Positions 1-6,797 of a stretch of 7,894 bases of DNA are shown here, one piece after another. The notes beneath the pieces are model-generated. The model made no database searches. It had not been told where the DNA came from and saw only the letters and a program-made list of their open reading frames with translations. Origin of the DNA: Rudaea sp. (lineage in GTDB: Bacteria > Pseudomonadota > Gammaproteobacteria > Xanthomonadales > Rhodanobacteraceae); the NCBI GenBank assembly GCA_025934455.1, contig JAICYA010000078.1, forward strand, positions 1 through 7,894, in the 5' to 3' direction. A program made the position numbers and the translations under genes. Each line of letters starts with the position of its first letter. Positions within the stretch are counted from its first letter, which is position 1.

Positions 1-1283
1 ATGAGTTCGGTGGAAAACACGAAGGCCAGGCACGACAGCACGTTCAATGCCGGCAGGCGCAGCGGTCGATACATTTCCGGCGCTGTCCGGCGCAACACGG
101 CCGCGCTGACCGGCCCGGTCAGGTAAGAGATGATGGTGGCGCCGGAAATCACCGCCGCCAGGGTGCCCCAGCCGCGGAAGAAGAACAGGAACACGAAGCC
201 GACGGCAAGGTCGAACCACATCGCTGCGCGCGGCACGCCCCAACGCGGATGCACGGTGCCGAAGGTCGCCGGCATGGTGCCGTTCTTCTGCATCGCGTAG
301 AGCATGCGCGCGCAGGTCGCGGTGTAGGTCATGCCGGTGCCGCTCGGACTGATGAACGCATCCGCGTACAACAGCATCGCCAGCCACTGCAGGTTCACGA
401 TCAGCGCCAGCTGCGCGAACGGCGAGCGGAAGTCGATGCCGTGCCAGCCGTACTGCGCGAGCATCTCCGGCGGCACCGCGCCGATGTAGGCGACTTGCAG
501 CAGCAAATACACGATGGTGGCGAGGCCGATCGCGCCGATCACGGCCAGGGGCACGCTGCGTCCGGGATTGCGCGCTTCGCCAGCCATGTTCACCGGACTC
601 TGGAAACCGTTGTAGCTGAACACGATGCCGGCGATGGCCACTGCGGTGAGCACGGCGGCCCAATCCGTCGTGTGCGGACCGCTGTGAATGCCGACGGAAA
701 AATTTTCGGTGTGGAATCCGCTCGCGATCAGCGCCAGCGCGGTCAGCGCGGGCACCACGAGCTTGAAGATCGTGATCGCCGTATTGGATCGCGCGAATAC
801 CTTCACGCTCCAGAAATTCAGCAAAAAGTATACAACTACCAGCGCGGCCGCGATGGTCAATCCGGGTGGCGTCAGTTCACCACGGCCGCCCGGTGCGGGC
901 ACGTACAAGGCCTGCGTCCACGCCCACGGCCAAGAGGCCATGTACTGCACCGAGGCTTCGGCTTCGACCGGAATCACCGAGACGATGGCGATCCAGTTGG
1001 CCCAGGCCGCGATGAAGCCGACCAGCGAGCCGTGCGAATACTGGCCGTAGCGCACCATGCCGCCGGACTCGGGGAACATCGCGCCGAGTTCGGCGTAGGT
1101 CAGCGCGATCGCGCTGATGATCAGCGCGCCGATGACCCAGGCCCAGACTGCGTCCGGCCCGGCCAAACCCGCTGCGCGCCAGGCGCCGAACAGCCAGCCC
1201 GAGCCGATGATCGAACCCAGCCCCATGAGCATCAGCGCGAACGCGCCGACATCGCGGCGGATCGCCGTGTCGTTTCCAGTCAT
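1..1283 (-). CDS. APC-superfamily amino-acid permease (C-terminus cut by window edge)
   Basis: Inner-membrane secondary transporter, probably for an amino acid or related amine; the substrate cannot be read from the sequence. The visible part is 427 residues from ATG at 1283. The N-terminus carries the family hallmark in the first helix (GLGSIIGSGW, residues 21-30, the unwound substrate-binding stretch), followed by helix 2 (about 45-63) ending in TYAELGAMFPESGG (62-75), a conserved APC motif. Further hydrophobic spans lie near 88-106, 142-158, 170-188, 208-224, 245-268, 292-310, 355-370 and 374-396. The motif SYNGFQSPVNMAGEARNP (223-240) is typical of APC permeases. The start is supported by a GGGGA Shine-Dalgarno five bases upstream. 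APC permeases usually have 12 or more spans, so roughly the last quarter is missing beyond the edge. It lies 72 bp behind the EMC3-like gene on the same strand and may be a separate unit, since amino-acid transport has no obvious link to that cassette. Family call firm; substrate unknown. Confidence 0.9.
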   Translation of the reverse strand, partial: MTGNDTAIRRDVGAFALMLMGLGSIIGSGWLFGAWRAAGLAGPDAVWAWVIGALIISAIALTYAELGAMFPESGGMVRYGQYSHGSLVGFIAAWANWIAIVSVIPVEAEASVQYMASWPWAWTQALYVPAPGGRGELTPPGLTIAAALVVVYFLLNFWSVKVFARSNTAITIFKLVVPALTALALIASGFHTENFSVGIHSGPHTTDWAAVLTAVAIAGIVFSYNGFQSPVNMAGEARNPGRSVPLAVIGAIGLATIVYLLLQVAYIGAVPPEMLAQYGWHGIDFRSPFAQLALIVNLQWLAMLLYADAFISPSGTGMTYTATCARMLYAMQKNGTMPATFGTVHPRWGVPRAAMWFDLAVGFVFLFFFRGWGTLAAVISGATIISYLTGPVSAAVLRRTAPEMYRPLRLPALNVLSCLAFVFSTEL

Positions 1284-1288
1284 GTGAA

Positions 1289-1293
1289 TCCCC
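1289..1293 (-). promoter_or_regulatory. Ribosome binding site of the permease gene
   Basis: On the minus strand GGGGA lies five bases before the ATG at 1283. It fixes the permease start, and the conserved first helix begins about 20 residues later, as expected for the family. Confidence 0.6.
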
Positions 1294-1308
1294 AAACAGA
1301 ACTAACGA

Positions 1309-1334
1309 GCCGCGATGTTCGCAGGTTTCGCGGC
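1309..1334 (-). other. Inverted repeat between the EMC3-like gene and the permease; possible weak terminator
   Basis: GCCGCGA and TCGCGGC form a perfect 7 bp GC-rich stem with a 12-base loop in the 72 bp gap between the two minus-strand genes. On the transcribed strand it is followed by a moderately T-rich stretch (TCGTTAGTTCTGTTT) but no continuous T run. It could be a weak intrinsic terminator or an mRNA-processing stem separating the cassette from the permease, or chance in GC-rich DNA. Confidence 0.3.
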
Positions 1335-1355
1335 GCGCGTCAGCGGTGGCAGGGA

Positions 1356-2132
1356 TCAGTGCAATCGCCAACGCCATTTCAGCCACAGTGAGACGAAAAG
1401 CACGGTGAGGAAATACCAGAAGACCCAGCCACGCAACCACGCTGGCCCGATGGGGAAAATCTGCCGTTGCGATAGGGCGATGTGCACGCGCGCGATGGCC
1501 GCATCGGCCGGCAGGTAACCGGCCGGATTGCCGATGAGCCAATTGAACCAGCCGAATTTCTCGACGGTATCGCTCTTTACGGCATTGGGCATCACGAGCA
1601 GCGGTTGTCCTGCGGAGTCGGACAGTGTGGCCGGTGTTTTGACATCGGGCCAGGGTGTGAGCCAGCACCCCGATGCGGTGGCTGCCGCAGCGCTCGACGC
1701 TTGCCAGTGCACGCCGCGCACGACAGGCTGCACGCACACGGAAATCGATGTTCCGGTCTGCGGCTGCCGGAAATCGAAACGATTGGAAAGCCACGGCAAC
1801 GCGAAGAGCAGGGGCAGACTGGCGATCAGCGCGGGCCGCAGCGTCAATGCGAGGTGGTGCGAGGTTGCTCGCAGGTTGGCCACGATCAGGATCTGCAGCG
1901 TTGCGAAGTCGCCATCGTGCCGCGCCAGCGCTTGCTGACTGAGCGCGACCTGGGCTTCGATTTCGGCCAGGCGTCGCTGATCCGACAGACGCCGGTAAAG
2001 CGCCATTCCCATCCAGGCAGAAGCAGCGGCGTATGTCACCACGCGCAACAACGCGGGGACGCCGATTCGGTCGAATGCGCCATCCAGCGCGTCCAACAGC
2101 GGCGCAGGCAAGTCGAGCAGTCCCAGATTCAC
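1356..2132 (-). CDS. Three-span membrane protein resembling EMC3/TMCO1/DUF106 (Oxa1/YidC superfamily)
   Basis: 258 residues from a GTG whose last two bases overlap the TGA of the upstream lipoprotein gene (GTGA), so translation is probably coupled. Architecture: short N-terminus; hydrophobic span 1 at about 27-46 ending in RRLSDQRR (47-54); a charged and Gln/Ala-rich helical stretch at about 50-90, likely coiled coil; span 2 at about 100-118 (RPALIASLPLLFALPWL); a roughly 113-residue loop with two cysteines (C133, C156); then span 3 at about 232-250 (GWVFWYFLTVLFVSLWLK) and a basic tail. By the positive-inside rule the coiled coil and tail are cytoplasmic and the large loop periplasmic. This order of outside N-terminus, span, cytoplasmic coiled coil, span, external loop, span is that of the archaeal DUF106 / eukaryotic EMC3-TMCO1 branch of the Oxa1 superfamily, which inserts membrane proteins. 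The GW..WY pattern in span 3 resembles that branch. Similarity is judged by eye, so function is inferred. The large periplasmic insert is unlike a minimal insertase. Confidence 0.72.
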   Translation of the reverse strand: MNLGLLDLPAPLLDALDGAFDRIGVPALLRVVTYAAASAWMGMALYRRLSDQRRLAEIEAQVALSQQALARHDGDFATLQILIVANLRATSHHLALTLRPALIASLPLLFALPWLSNRFDFRQPQTGTSISVCVQPVVRGVHWQASSAAAATASGCWLTPWPDVKTPATLSDSAGQPLLVMPNAVKSDTVEKFGWFNWLIGNPAGYLPADAAIARVHIALSQRQIFPIGPAWLRGWVFWYFLTVLFVSLWLKWRWRLH

Positions 2133-4069
2133 GGCGTCGATTTCGCCGGTGCCGGCAGGTGCTGCAGGATCAGTTGGGCGACATCCGCAATGCCCGCGAC
2201 GGGTTTGTCCGGCTGGAATGAGGTGAACAGAACGCCGGGCACGGCAGCTGGATCGATGCAATGATCGCCGCTCCAGGGCTGCAGGTTGTCCTCGATCAGC
2301 GCGGCCGTTACCCCGCCCAACGTGGTTTGCCATGACGCGCGATAGCCGCGGGCGTAGCCGACGATGAGATCCGGCGCGTCGCCAACGTGAGCGCCGTGAT
2401 AGATCGCATCCGCATCGTAGACCGCATCGACGACGGCGAATTCGCCGTCGTGCAGGCCGCTCAATTTCGCCGCGATGTCCGCCTTGAGCGGCGCGACGGC
2501 GCTTGTCGCGACGATACCCTGCGCTTCGCGGCCTTTTTCGTTGATATAGATGCCGTTGAGCCCCAATGCGTAGGCGCGTGTTTTTTGCCAGTCGACCTGC
2601 GCGAAGAGCGGTGCGGAAACCGTCGCGCCGGGTTTCAGGACCAGATAACCCTGGTCGGCCAGCCAGCGATTCAGGTGCACCGCACGGCGGAACGAGGCGA
2701 ACCCGTGATCCGACAGCACGATGAGGCGATCGTCCGCGCGCATCTTCGCCTGCACGTCGCCGAGCACGCGGTCCGCTTGCCGGTAAATCCATGGAATCGC
2801 GCCGCGCGCGAGGGCGCTGCTTTGTGCGTACAACGGATGCTGGGGGTCGATGCCGCGCCAGAACATGTGGCTGACCCGGTCGGTCTGCACGAACACTTCG
2901 ACGACCAGTTCGCTGTCGTTGCGGGCGAGGGCGTCGTCGAGCATTTTCTCGCCGTCGGCGAGCGTGCTCTTTACGCTGTCTAGCCAGCCTTGTTCGCTCA
3001 TGTGCCCCTGGTTCAACGACCAGGTTTCCTCGGGCATGCCCAGCGTGTAGTAATCGCCGATGCGCTTTGCCAGTTCCGCCGCGTAGCCTGGCGGCGAACT
3101 GATCGTCGTTGCGGGATCGCTCGGGTCGAAATTGATCGGGGAAACGTACAGCAGCGGACGCGGAAAACCTTCCAGCAGATAAGCCCGCACCATGCCAGCG
3201 ATACTGGCGAATCCGGCGTAACGGAAACGCAGGTGAATCCAGGGCGACCACTTGCCCGGTTCGAGTGCGAGCGTTTGATCGGCCATTGCCAACTGCGCGC
3301 CGTGCGCTCTCGGCTTCAGCACCAACGGAACCTGCAATGCGCCCGCGCCGGGTTTCAGCGGATCGGCGGGACCATCAAATTGCGCGTGGATGGAGCCGTC
3401 GTCGCCGATCTCCACCAGTTCGACGCGACCGCCATTTTCGGCGCCCGGGATCGGCCGCGTGGCATAGATCGTGTAGGTTCCTTGCGTGCCGAGCAGATCC
3501 GGCACGCCCATGCCGGATAGCATGCGCGTGATCGGGTCCGGGGGATAAGTCACCGGCACGCGCAGTACCGTGGCGCGGTCGCCGTCGCGTTCCGCCGTCG
3601 ACCAGAACGGCGTGCCGTCGCGCAGGTTGCGCAGGCTGCCGGAATCCAGCGGAATTTCCCAGCCGAACACGTGCAATACATGTTGCGGGGGCGTCGTGTC
3701 GGCGATCGAGAACTCCGGCGCGTAGTCCGACTTGTCGCGACGCAGGAAATCGAAGATGCCATGCGCGCCGGGATTGGCGCCCGTGGCGAAGCTGGCCCAG
3801 GCGACCGGCGACTGCGGCGGATTGGTCGTGGCCAGGCGCTGGTAATGGCCGGATCGGGCCAGTTGCGCGAAATGCGGCAGACTGCCATCTGCCATCCACT
3901 TCTCGGTCAGATTGGGATCCATCCCATCGAAACCGAGCACGATCAAGCGTGATCGGGCAGGTACGGGCGGCGCTTTGGCGCAGCCGGCGCAAATCAGAAG
4001 CGTGGTCAGCGCCACCCCGATAACGCGCAACGCGGTCAATCGATCAGTCGCGGCGGCTTTCATCGGCAT
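2129..4069 (-). CDS. Lipoprotein of the type I phosphodiesterase/nucleotide pyrophosphatase family (alkaline phosphatase superfamily)
   Basis: 646 residues, predicted to be a lipid-anchored periplasmic or surface metal-dependent hydrolase of phosphate esters or diesters. The N-terminus has a hydrophobic stretch (about 13-28) and a likely lipobox ending at C30 (ICAGC; Cys at -3 is uncommon). Superfamily motifs appear in order: FDGMD with D48; PPQSPVAWASFATG (84-97) with S87 at the nucleophile position usually held by Thr in eukaryotic NPP enzymes; GAHGIFDF (101-108); TDRVSHMFWR (396-405) with metal ligands D397 and H401; SDHG with D454 and H455; and SGDHCIDP (600-607) with H603. The full metal set is present, so the enzyme is probably active. 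The segment at about 195-290 between the nucleophile and the second ligand group is a family-specific insertion. ATG 4069 overlaps the previous gene by 26 bp; ATG 4063 or TTG 4039 are alternative starts, and none has a clear Shine-Dalgarno, which suggests coupling. Family firm; substrate unknown. Confidence 0.88.
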   Translation of the reverse strand: MPMKAAATDRLTALRVIGVALTTLLICAGCAKAPPVPARSRLIVLGFDGMDPNLTEKWMADGSLPHFAQLARSGHYQRLATTNPPQSPVAWASFATGANPGAHGIFDFLRRDKSDYAPEFSIADTTPPQHVLHVFGWEIPLDSGSLRNLRDGTPFWSTAERDGDRATVLRVPVTYPPDPITRMLSGMGVPDLLGTQGTYTIYATRPIPGAENGGRVELVEIGDDGSIHAQFDGPADPLKPGAGALQVPLVLKPRAHGAQLAMADQTLALEPGKWSPWIHLRFRYAGFASIAGMVRAYLLEGFPRPLLYVSPINFDPSDPATTISSPPGYAAELAKRIGDYYTLGMPEETWSLNQGHMSEQGWLDSVKSTLADGEKMLDDALARNDSELVVEVFVQTDRVSHMFWRGIDPQHPLYAQSSALARGAIPWIYRQADRVLGDVQAKMRADDRLIVLSDHGFASFRRAVHLNRWLADQGYLVLKPGATVSAPLFAQVDWQKTRAYALGLNGIYINEKGREAQGIVATSAVAPLKADIAAKLSGLHDGEFAVVDAVYDADAIYHGAHVGDAPDLIVGYARGYRASWQTTLGGVTAALIEDNLQPWSGDHCIDPAAVPGVLFTSFQPDKPVAGIADVAQLILQHLPAPAKSTP

Positions 4070-4280
4070 CGTGTTCGCGTTGCGTGTCCCTCGGACCGCG
4101 CAATTTGCGCCACAACAGGCGCAGGGGCCAAGTCAGGATGGCGAACAATGCCAACACGATGCCGACGAGTACCGCCCATAGCGATCCAAGTACGTTCAGG
4201 CCGGCACCCGGCCCAATGTAGGCATGCGCTCCGGTGCTCAGGCACAGCAGCAATGCAAAACAGATCCAACGCAAACGCAT
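4044..4280 (-). CDS. Small exported single-span membrane protein with IGPGAG motif
   Basis: 78 residues from ATG 4280, chosen because GGAAG lies just upstream and because the protein then begins with a clean signal peptide (MRLRWICFALLLCLSTGAHA, likely cleavage after AHA at 20). An in-frame ATG at 4394 would add 38 residues with no membrane or signal logic and would run into the facing gene's 5' end. The mature part starts YIGPGAG (21-27), has one hydrophobic span (about 28-50) and ends in WPLRLLWRKLRG (51-62) plus a highly charged tail (63-78). Expected topology is N-outside, basic tail in the cytoplasm. I do not know a named function. My impression is that short proteins with a (Y)IGPGAG/DPGAG start next to alkaline-phosphatase-family lipoproteins recur in bacteria, but I cannot check this here. 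It is the first gene of the minus-strand group and overlaps the phosphodiesterase gene, so it is probably a partner of it. Confidence 0.75.
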   Translation of the reverse strand: MRLRWICFALLLCLSTGAHAYIGPGAGLNVLGSLWAVLVGIVLALFAILTWPLRLLWRKLRGPRDTQREHDADESRRD

Positions 4281-4381
4281 GGGACTTCCGCGATCGTTAA
4301 AAGACGAGTGTAGCCAAGACGCGCGAGCGCCGCGAGCACGGCAACATTTTCGCAGCACGCCGTACAGGTAATAATGGGCCG
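4281..4381. promoter_or_regulatory. Divergent intergenic region, likely holding both promoters
   Basis: About 100 bp separates the two divergent groups and must hold their promoters unless these lie inside the opposite genes. On the plus strand a TAATAAT (4369-4375) resembles a -10 box but lies only 6 bases before the sulfotransferase ATG, with a poor -35 (TTTTCG near 4347). On the minus strand TACACT (complement of 4307-4312) could be a -10 for the small membrane protein gene, with no good -35. No convincing operator palindrome was seen. Assignments are tentative. Confidence 0.35.
4285..4289 (-). promoter_or_regulatory. Ribosome binding site of the small membrane protein gene
   Basis: GGAAG on the minus strand, four bases before the ATG at 4280. 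It favours this start over the upstream in-frame ATG at 4394. Confidence 0.55.
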
Positions 4382-5494
4382 ATGCCAGCATCACGCCACC
4401 CGCCGATCCCTGCCTTGGACAAAATGGCGGGCGCCTTGAACGCGCGCCTGCCCCGATTCATGCGTTGGCTCGGCGATCTCGAGACGCGCGTCCTCGATGG
4501 CGATTTGCCGGCGCCGTGTATCGAACGCCCGGTCTATGTGTGTGGCCTGGCCCGGTCCGGGACCACGCTGCTGCTCGAGGCGCTGGCCGCGGCGCCGGAT
4601 TTCACGACGCATCGCTACAGCGACTATCCGCTGCTGTGGACCCCTTACTGGTGGAATTGGCTGCGTGCACGTCTGCCGCTGCCGGCGCAAACGCCCGTCG
4701 AGCGTGCCCATCGCGACCGTCTTACGGTCACGGCGAACAGCCCGGAAGCCTTTGAGGAAGTGTTCTGGACGCACTTCTTTCCGGGACGGCACGATGTCAC
4801 GATCGACCAGATTCTCGACACCACTTGCGACAACCCGGCATTTGCAAATTTTTACACCGCGCACATCCACAAATTGCTCGCCGTACGCCGAGCACGGCGC
4901 TATCTGGCCAAGGGCAACTACAATCTCACCCGGATCGGTTACCTGCGGCGCCTGTTTCCCGATGCGCGGTTCGTGATCGCCGTGCGCGAGCCGCAGGCGC
5001 ATGTTGCCTCCCTGATCAAGCAGGACGGCCTGTTCAGCGCCTGGGCGCGGGACGACCCTGCGATTGCGATACATCTGGCACGCAGCGGCCATTACGAATT
5101 CGGTCCGTTCAAGCGAGCCGTGAATGTCGGCGACGTGGAGCAGGCGGCGGCGATCCAGGCCTGTTACGCATCCGGCCGTGTCGTGGAAGGCTACGCACGG
5201 CAGTGGGCGTCGTCTTACGGATGGCTGTTGCAAACGTTGGCCACCGATGACGATTTGGCCCGTTCCTGCCATTGGGTCGGGTACGAACGATTGTGCGTGA
5301 ATCCCGTCCGCAGCCTGCAGCAGGTATATGCCCATGCCGGACTGGATGCCAATACGGCTGCGAAATTGATCGAGGATTGGGCCGGGCGCATCGCCGCACC
5401 GGACTACTACACGCCAGGCATCGATCCGGCGGGGGAAGAAATCGTCTCCGCGCTTACCGGAAGGGTCTGGCGTCTTCTGGCGTCAAAGGTGTAG
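4382..5494 (+). CDS. PAPS-dependent sulfotransferase family protein
   Basis: 370 residues, likely cytoplasmic, predicted to transfer a sulfuryl group from PAPS to a hydroxyl or amine of an unidentified acceptor. The 5'-phosphosulfate loop is GLARSGTTLLLEAL (55-68), matching the G.xRSGTT signature of the broad bacterial sulfotransferase family (Sulfotransfer_3 type). The 3'-phosphate site is FVIAVREPQAHVASL (197-211), with R202 and S210 at the expected places. A late WVGYERL (298-304) corresponds to the family's YE.L segment. There is no signal peptide or transmembrane span. Start choice: ATG 4382 has no good Shine-Dalgarno; ATG 4424 (residue 15) with GGA just upstream is an alternative and keeps every motif. 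It is first in the plus-strand group, 42 bp before the secreted protein, so the acceptor might be an envelope glycan, a lipid or a secreted molecule handled by its neighbours. Many members of this family are annotated only by the loop, so sulfotransfer is likely but not proven. Confidence 0.86.
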   Translation: MPASRHPPIPALDKMAGALNARLPRFMRWLGDLETRVLDGDLPAPCIERPVYVCGLARSGTTLLLEALAAAPDFTTHRYSDYPLLWTPYWWNWLRARLPLPAQTPVERAHRDRLTVTANSPEAFEEVFWTHFFPGRHDVTIDQILDTTCDNPAFANFYTAHIHKLLAVRRARRYLAKGNYNLTRIGYLRRLFPDARFVIAVREPQAHVASLIKQDGLFSAWARDDPAIAIHLARSGHYEFGPFKRAVNVGDVEQAAAIQACYASGRVVEGYARQWASSYGWLLQTLATDDDLARSCHWVGYERLCVNPVRSLQQVYAHAGLDANTAAKLIEDWAGRIAAPDYYTPGIDPAGEEIVSALTGRVWRLLASKV

Positions 5495-5525
5495 AGTAGT
5501 GTGGCTTTTGGGGTACACATTCCAT

Positions 5526-5530
5526 AGGGG
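5526..5530 (+). promoter_or_regulatory. Strong ribosome binding site of the secreted protein gene
   Basis: AGGGG lies six bases before the ATG at 5537. It is the best Shine-Dalgarno in the window and suggests efficient translation of the secreted protein. Confidence 0.7.
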
Positions 5531-5536
5531 AAAATC

Positions 5537-6694
5537 ATGAAACGTCTTGCAGTGCTGTGCTGTTTGCTGGCGCCGTTGTCGTTCGCGCATGCGGACGTAT
5601 CGGTCACCGACACCGGAGCCGCATTGCGCGGACATGCCCGGGCCAATGCTTCCACAACCGTGCGTCAAGCGAAGTCGGGCGACAAGCGCAACGGTATCCC
5701 GCTCGACAAGTTCACGCCGCTGGCCACCGGCTCGCAGGCACTTATCGATGCCTCTGGTCTGAAGTATTTCATCAACACGAACATCACGTTCAGCACCAGC
5801 AGCTCGGCATCCGGCGCGATGTCCGAGGTCAGCTACACGCATGCCGTCGCGGCAACGACGCTCAACGGCGGCACGGTGGCGAGCACGCTCAACGATGGGT
5901 TCGACGGCTACAACACGCTATGCCTGAGCCTGAACAACACGGTGGCGACGTGCGAAACGGGCAATGCGAATTTCGCCATCTACAACAAAAACGGCCCGGC
6001 GACGACCGAATGCACCGGCACGGCCTCTGGCGTCAACCGGCAAGTCGTTTTTCCGACCCAGACTTCCGGCAGTATCGCCATGTCGCGCAAGGTGTTCGTG
6101 CCCGACAACGATTCGTTCGCGCGCTGGCTGAACTACTTCACCAACACCGGTGCTACGGCGCAGACCGTCACCATGGTGATCGCGAACAATCTGGGTTCCG
6201 ATTCCAACACGATCATCACGAACTCTTCGACGGGCTCCACGGCATCGCCGTTCACCGACACCAGCGCAAAGTGGGTGGCGACGTTCCAGAATTACAGTGG
6301 AACCACGTCGTCCGATCCGCGTCAGGCCGCGGTACTGCAAGGACCGGGCGCAAGCGTGCCGTTGGCCGGAATCAATTTCGCCAATGGCGACGACAATCCG
6401 TATTGGGGCTACACGTTTACTCTGCAGCCGGGCCAGACGGGCATCATCGCGAACTTCGTCGCGTTGGCTCCGTCCAAGGCCGCGGTTGCCAGCAAGGCCG
6501 GCAGCTTGCTGGCGTTGCCCGCCAATTCCCTGCAGTGCATGACTCAGGCCGAACAGGGCCAGTTGCTGAATTTCGTGGCGGTGCCCCCGGCCCCGCCTGT
6601 TCCGGCTCCGGGTTTGGGCCATCTGGCATTGGGCCTGCTGCTGGCATTGCTGATTGCCTTCGGCCTGCTCGGACTGCGCCCGCGCTTGCAATGA
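5537..6694 (+). CDS. Secreted protein with C-terminal sorting-tag-like tail; function unknown
   Basis: 385 residues. The N-terminus is a Sec signal peptide (MKRLAVLCCLLAPLSFAHA, 1-19). The mature part is rich in Thr, Ser, Asn, Gly and Ala with few charges, typical of an extracellular beta-sandwich protein. It has four cysteines outside the signal (C129, C139, C159, C334) that could form two disulfides. The end (349-385) is a Pro-rich linker (VPPAPPVPAPGLG), a hydrophobic span (about 362-380) and a short basic tail (RPRLQ), the tripartite layout of C-terminal sorting signals such as PEP-CTERM and IPTL-CTERM. It lacks the exact PEP or IPTL signature, so the sorting class is uncertain; it may be a plain C-terminal membrane anchor. 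I recognise no enzymatic motif. The strong Shine-Dalgarno suggests it is abundant. It lies between the sulfotransferase and the second lipoprotein enzyme, so it may be the surface product this group serves; that is inference. Confidence 0.82.
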   Translation: MKRLAVLCCLLAPLSFAHADVSVTDTGAALRGHARANASTTVRQAKSGDKRNGIPLDKFTPLATGSQALIDASGLKYFINTNITFSTSSSASGAMSEVSYTHAVAATTLNGGTVASTLNDGFDGYNTLCLSLNNTVATCETGNANFAIYNKNGPATTECTGTASGVNRQVVFPTQTSGSIAMSRKVFVPDNDSFARWLNYFTNTGATAQTVTMVIANNLGSDSNTIITNSSTGSTASPFTDTSAKWVATFQNYSGTTSSDPRQAAVLQGPGASVPLAGINFANGDDNPYWGYTFTLQPGQTGIIANFVALAPSKAAVASKAGSLLALPANSLQCMTQAEQGQLLNFVAVPPAPPVPAPGLGHLALGLLLALLIAFGLLGLRPRLQ

Positions 6695-6703
6695 CGTTTA
6701 CCT

Positions 6704-6733
6704 GTGACGGGCGCTGTTCCATGCGCCCGTCAC
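6704..6733 (+). terminator. Perfect 11 bp stem-loop after the secreted protein gene
   Basis: GTGACGGGCGC and GCGCCCGTCAC form a perfect 11 bp stem with an 8-base loop (TGTTCCAT), starting 9 bases after the stop codon. No T tract follows (CCTCGGCG), so it is not a classic intrinsic terminator. It could be a partial terminator, a barrier to 3' exonucleases that stabilises the upstream mRNA, or both. Such a stem would let the secreted protein be made in excess of the downstream lipoprotein. Confidence 0.6.
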
Positions 6734-6797
6734 CCTCGGCGCAAAGTCGAACCTGTGTCCACAGCTATGCGGCTTGCGCCGCGGGTTGCGTGCGTTT

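Noticed and set aside
249..1391. 380-residue plus-strand open frame opposite the permease gene
   Set aside because: Its composition is Arg/His/Gly/Gln-rich low-quality protein typical of antisense frames in GC-rich DNA; the minus strand encodes a clear APC permease.
2387..2983. 198-residue plus-strand frame within the phosphodiesterase gene, considered as an overlapping gene
   Set aside because: No ribosome site, no domain or signal, and composition typical of a shadow frame.
2133..3251. Long upstream extension (about 373 residues) of the EMC3-like reading frame over the phosphodiesterase gene
   Set aside because: It is an out-of-frame reading of the phosphodiesterase gene, very Arg-rich with no motif. 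The opposing frame carries a complete set of catalytic motifs, and real membrane-protein sequence starts only at the GTG at 2132.
4391..5335. 314-residue minus-strand frame opposite the sulfotransferase
   Set aside because: The plus strand carries the sulfotransferase P-loop and 3'-phosphate motifs; the antisense translation is biased and motif-free.
5466..5484. Two copies of TCTGGCGTC spaced 10 bp apart at the end of the sulfotransferase gene
   Set aside because: Only two 9-base copies, inside coding sequence (Trp-Arg-Leu-Leu-Ala), with no third copy or symmetry; most likely chance.
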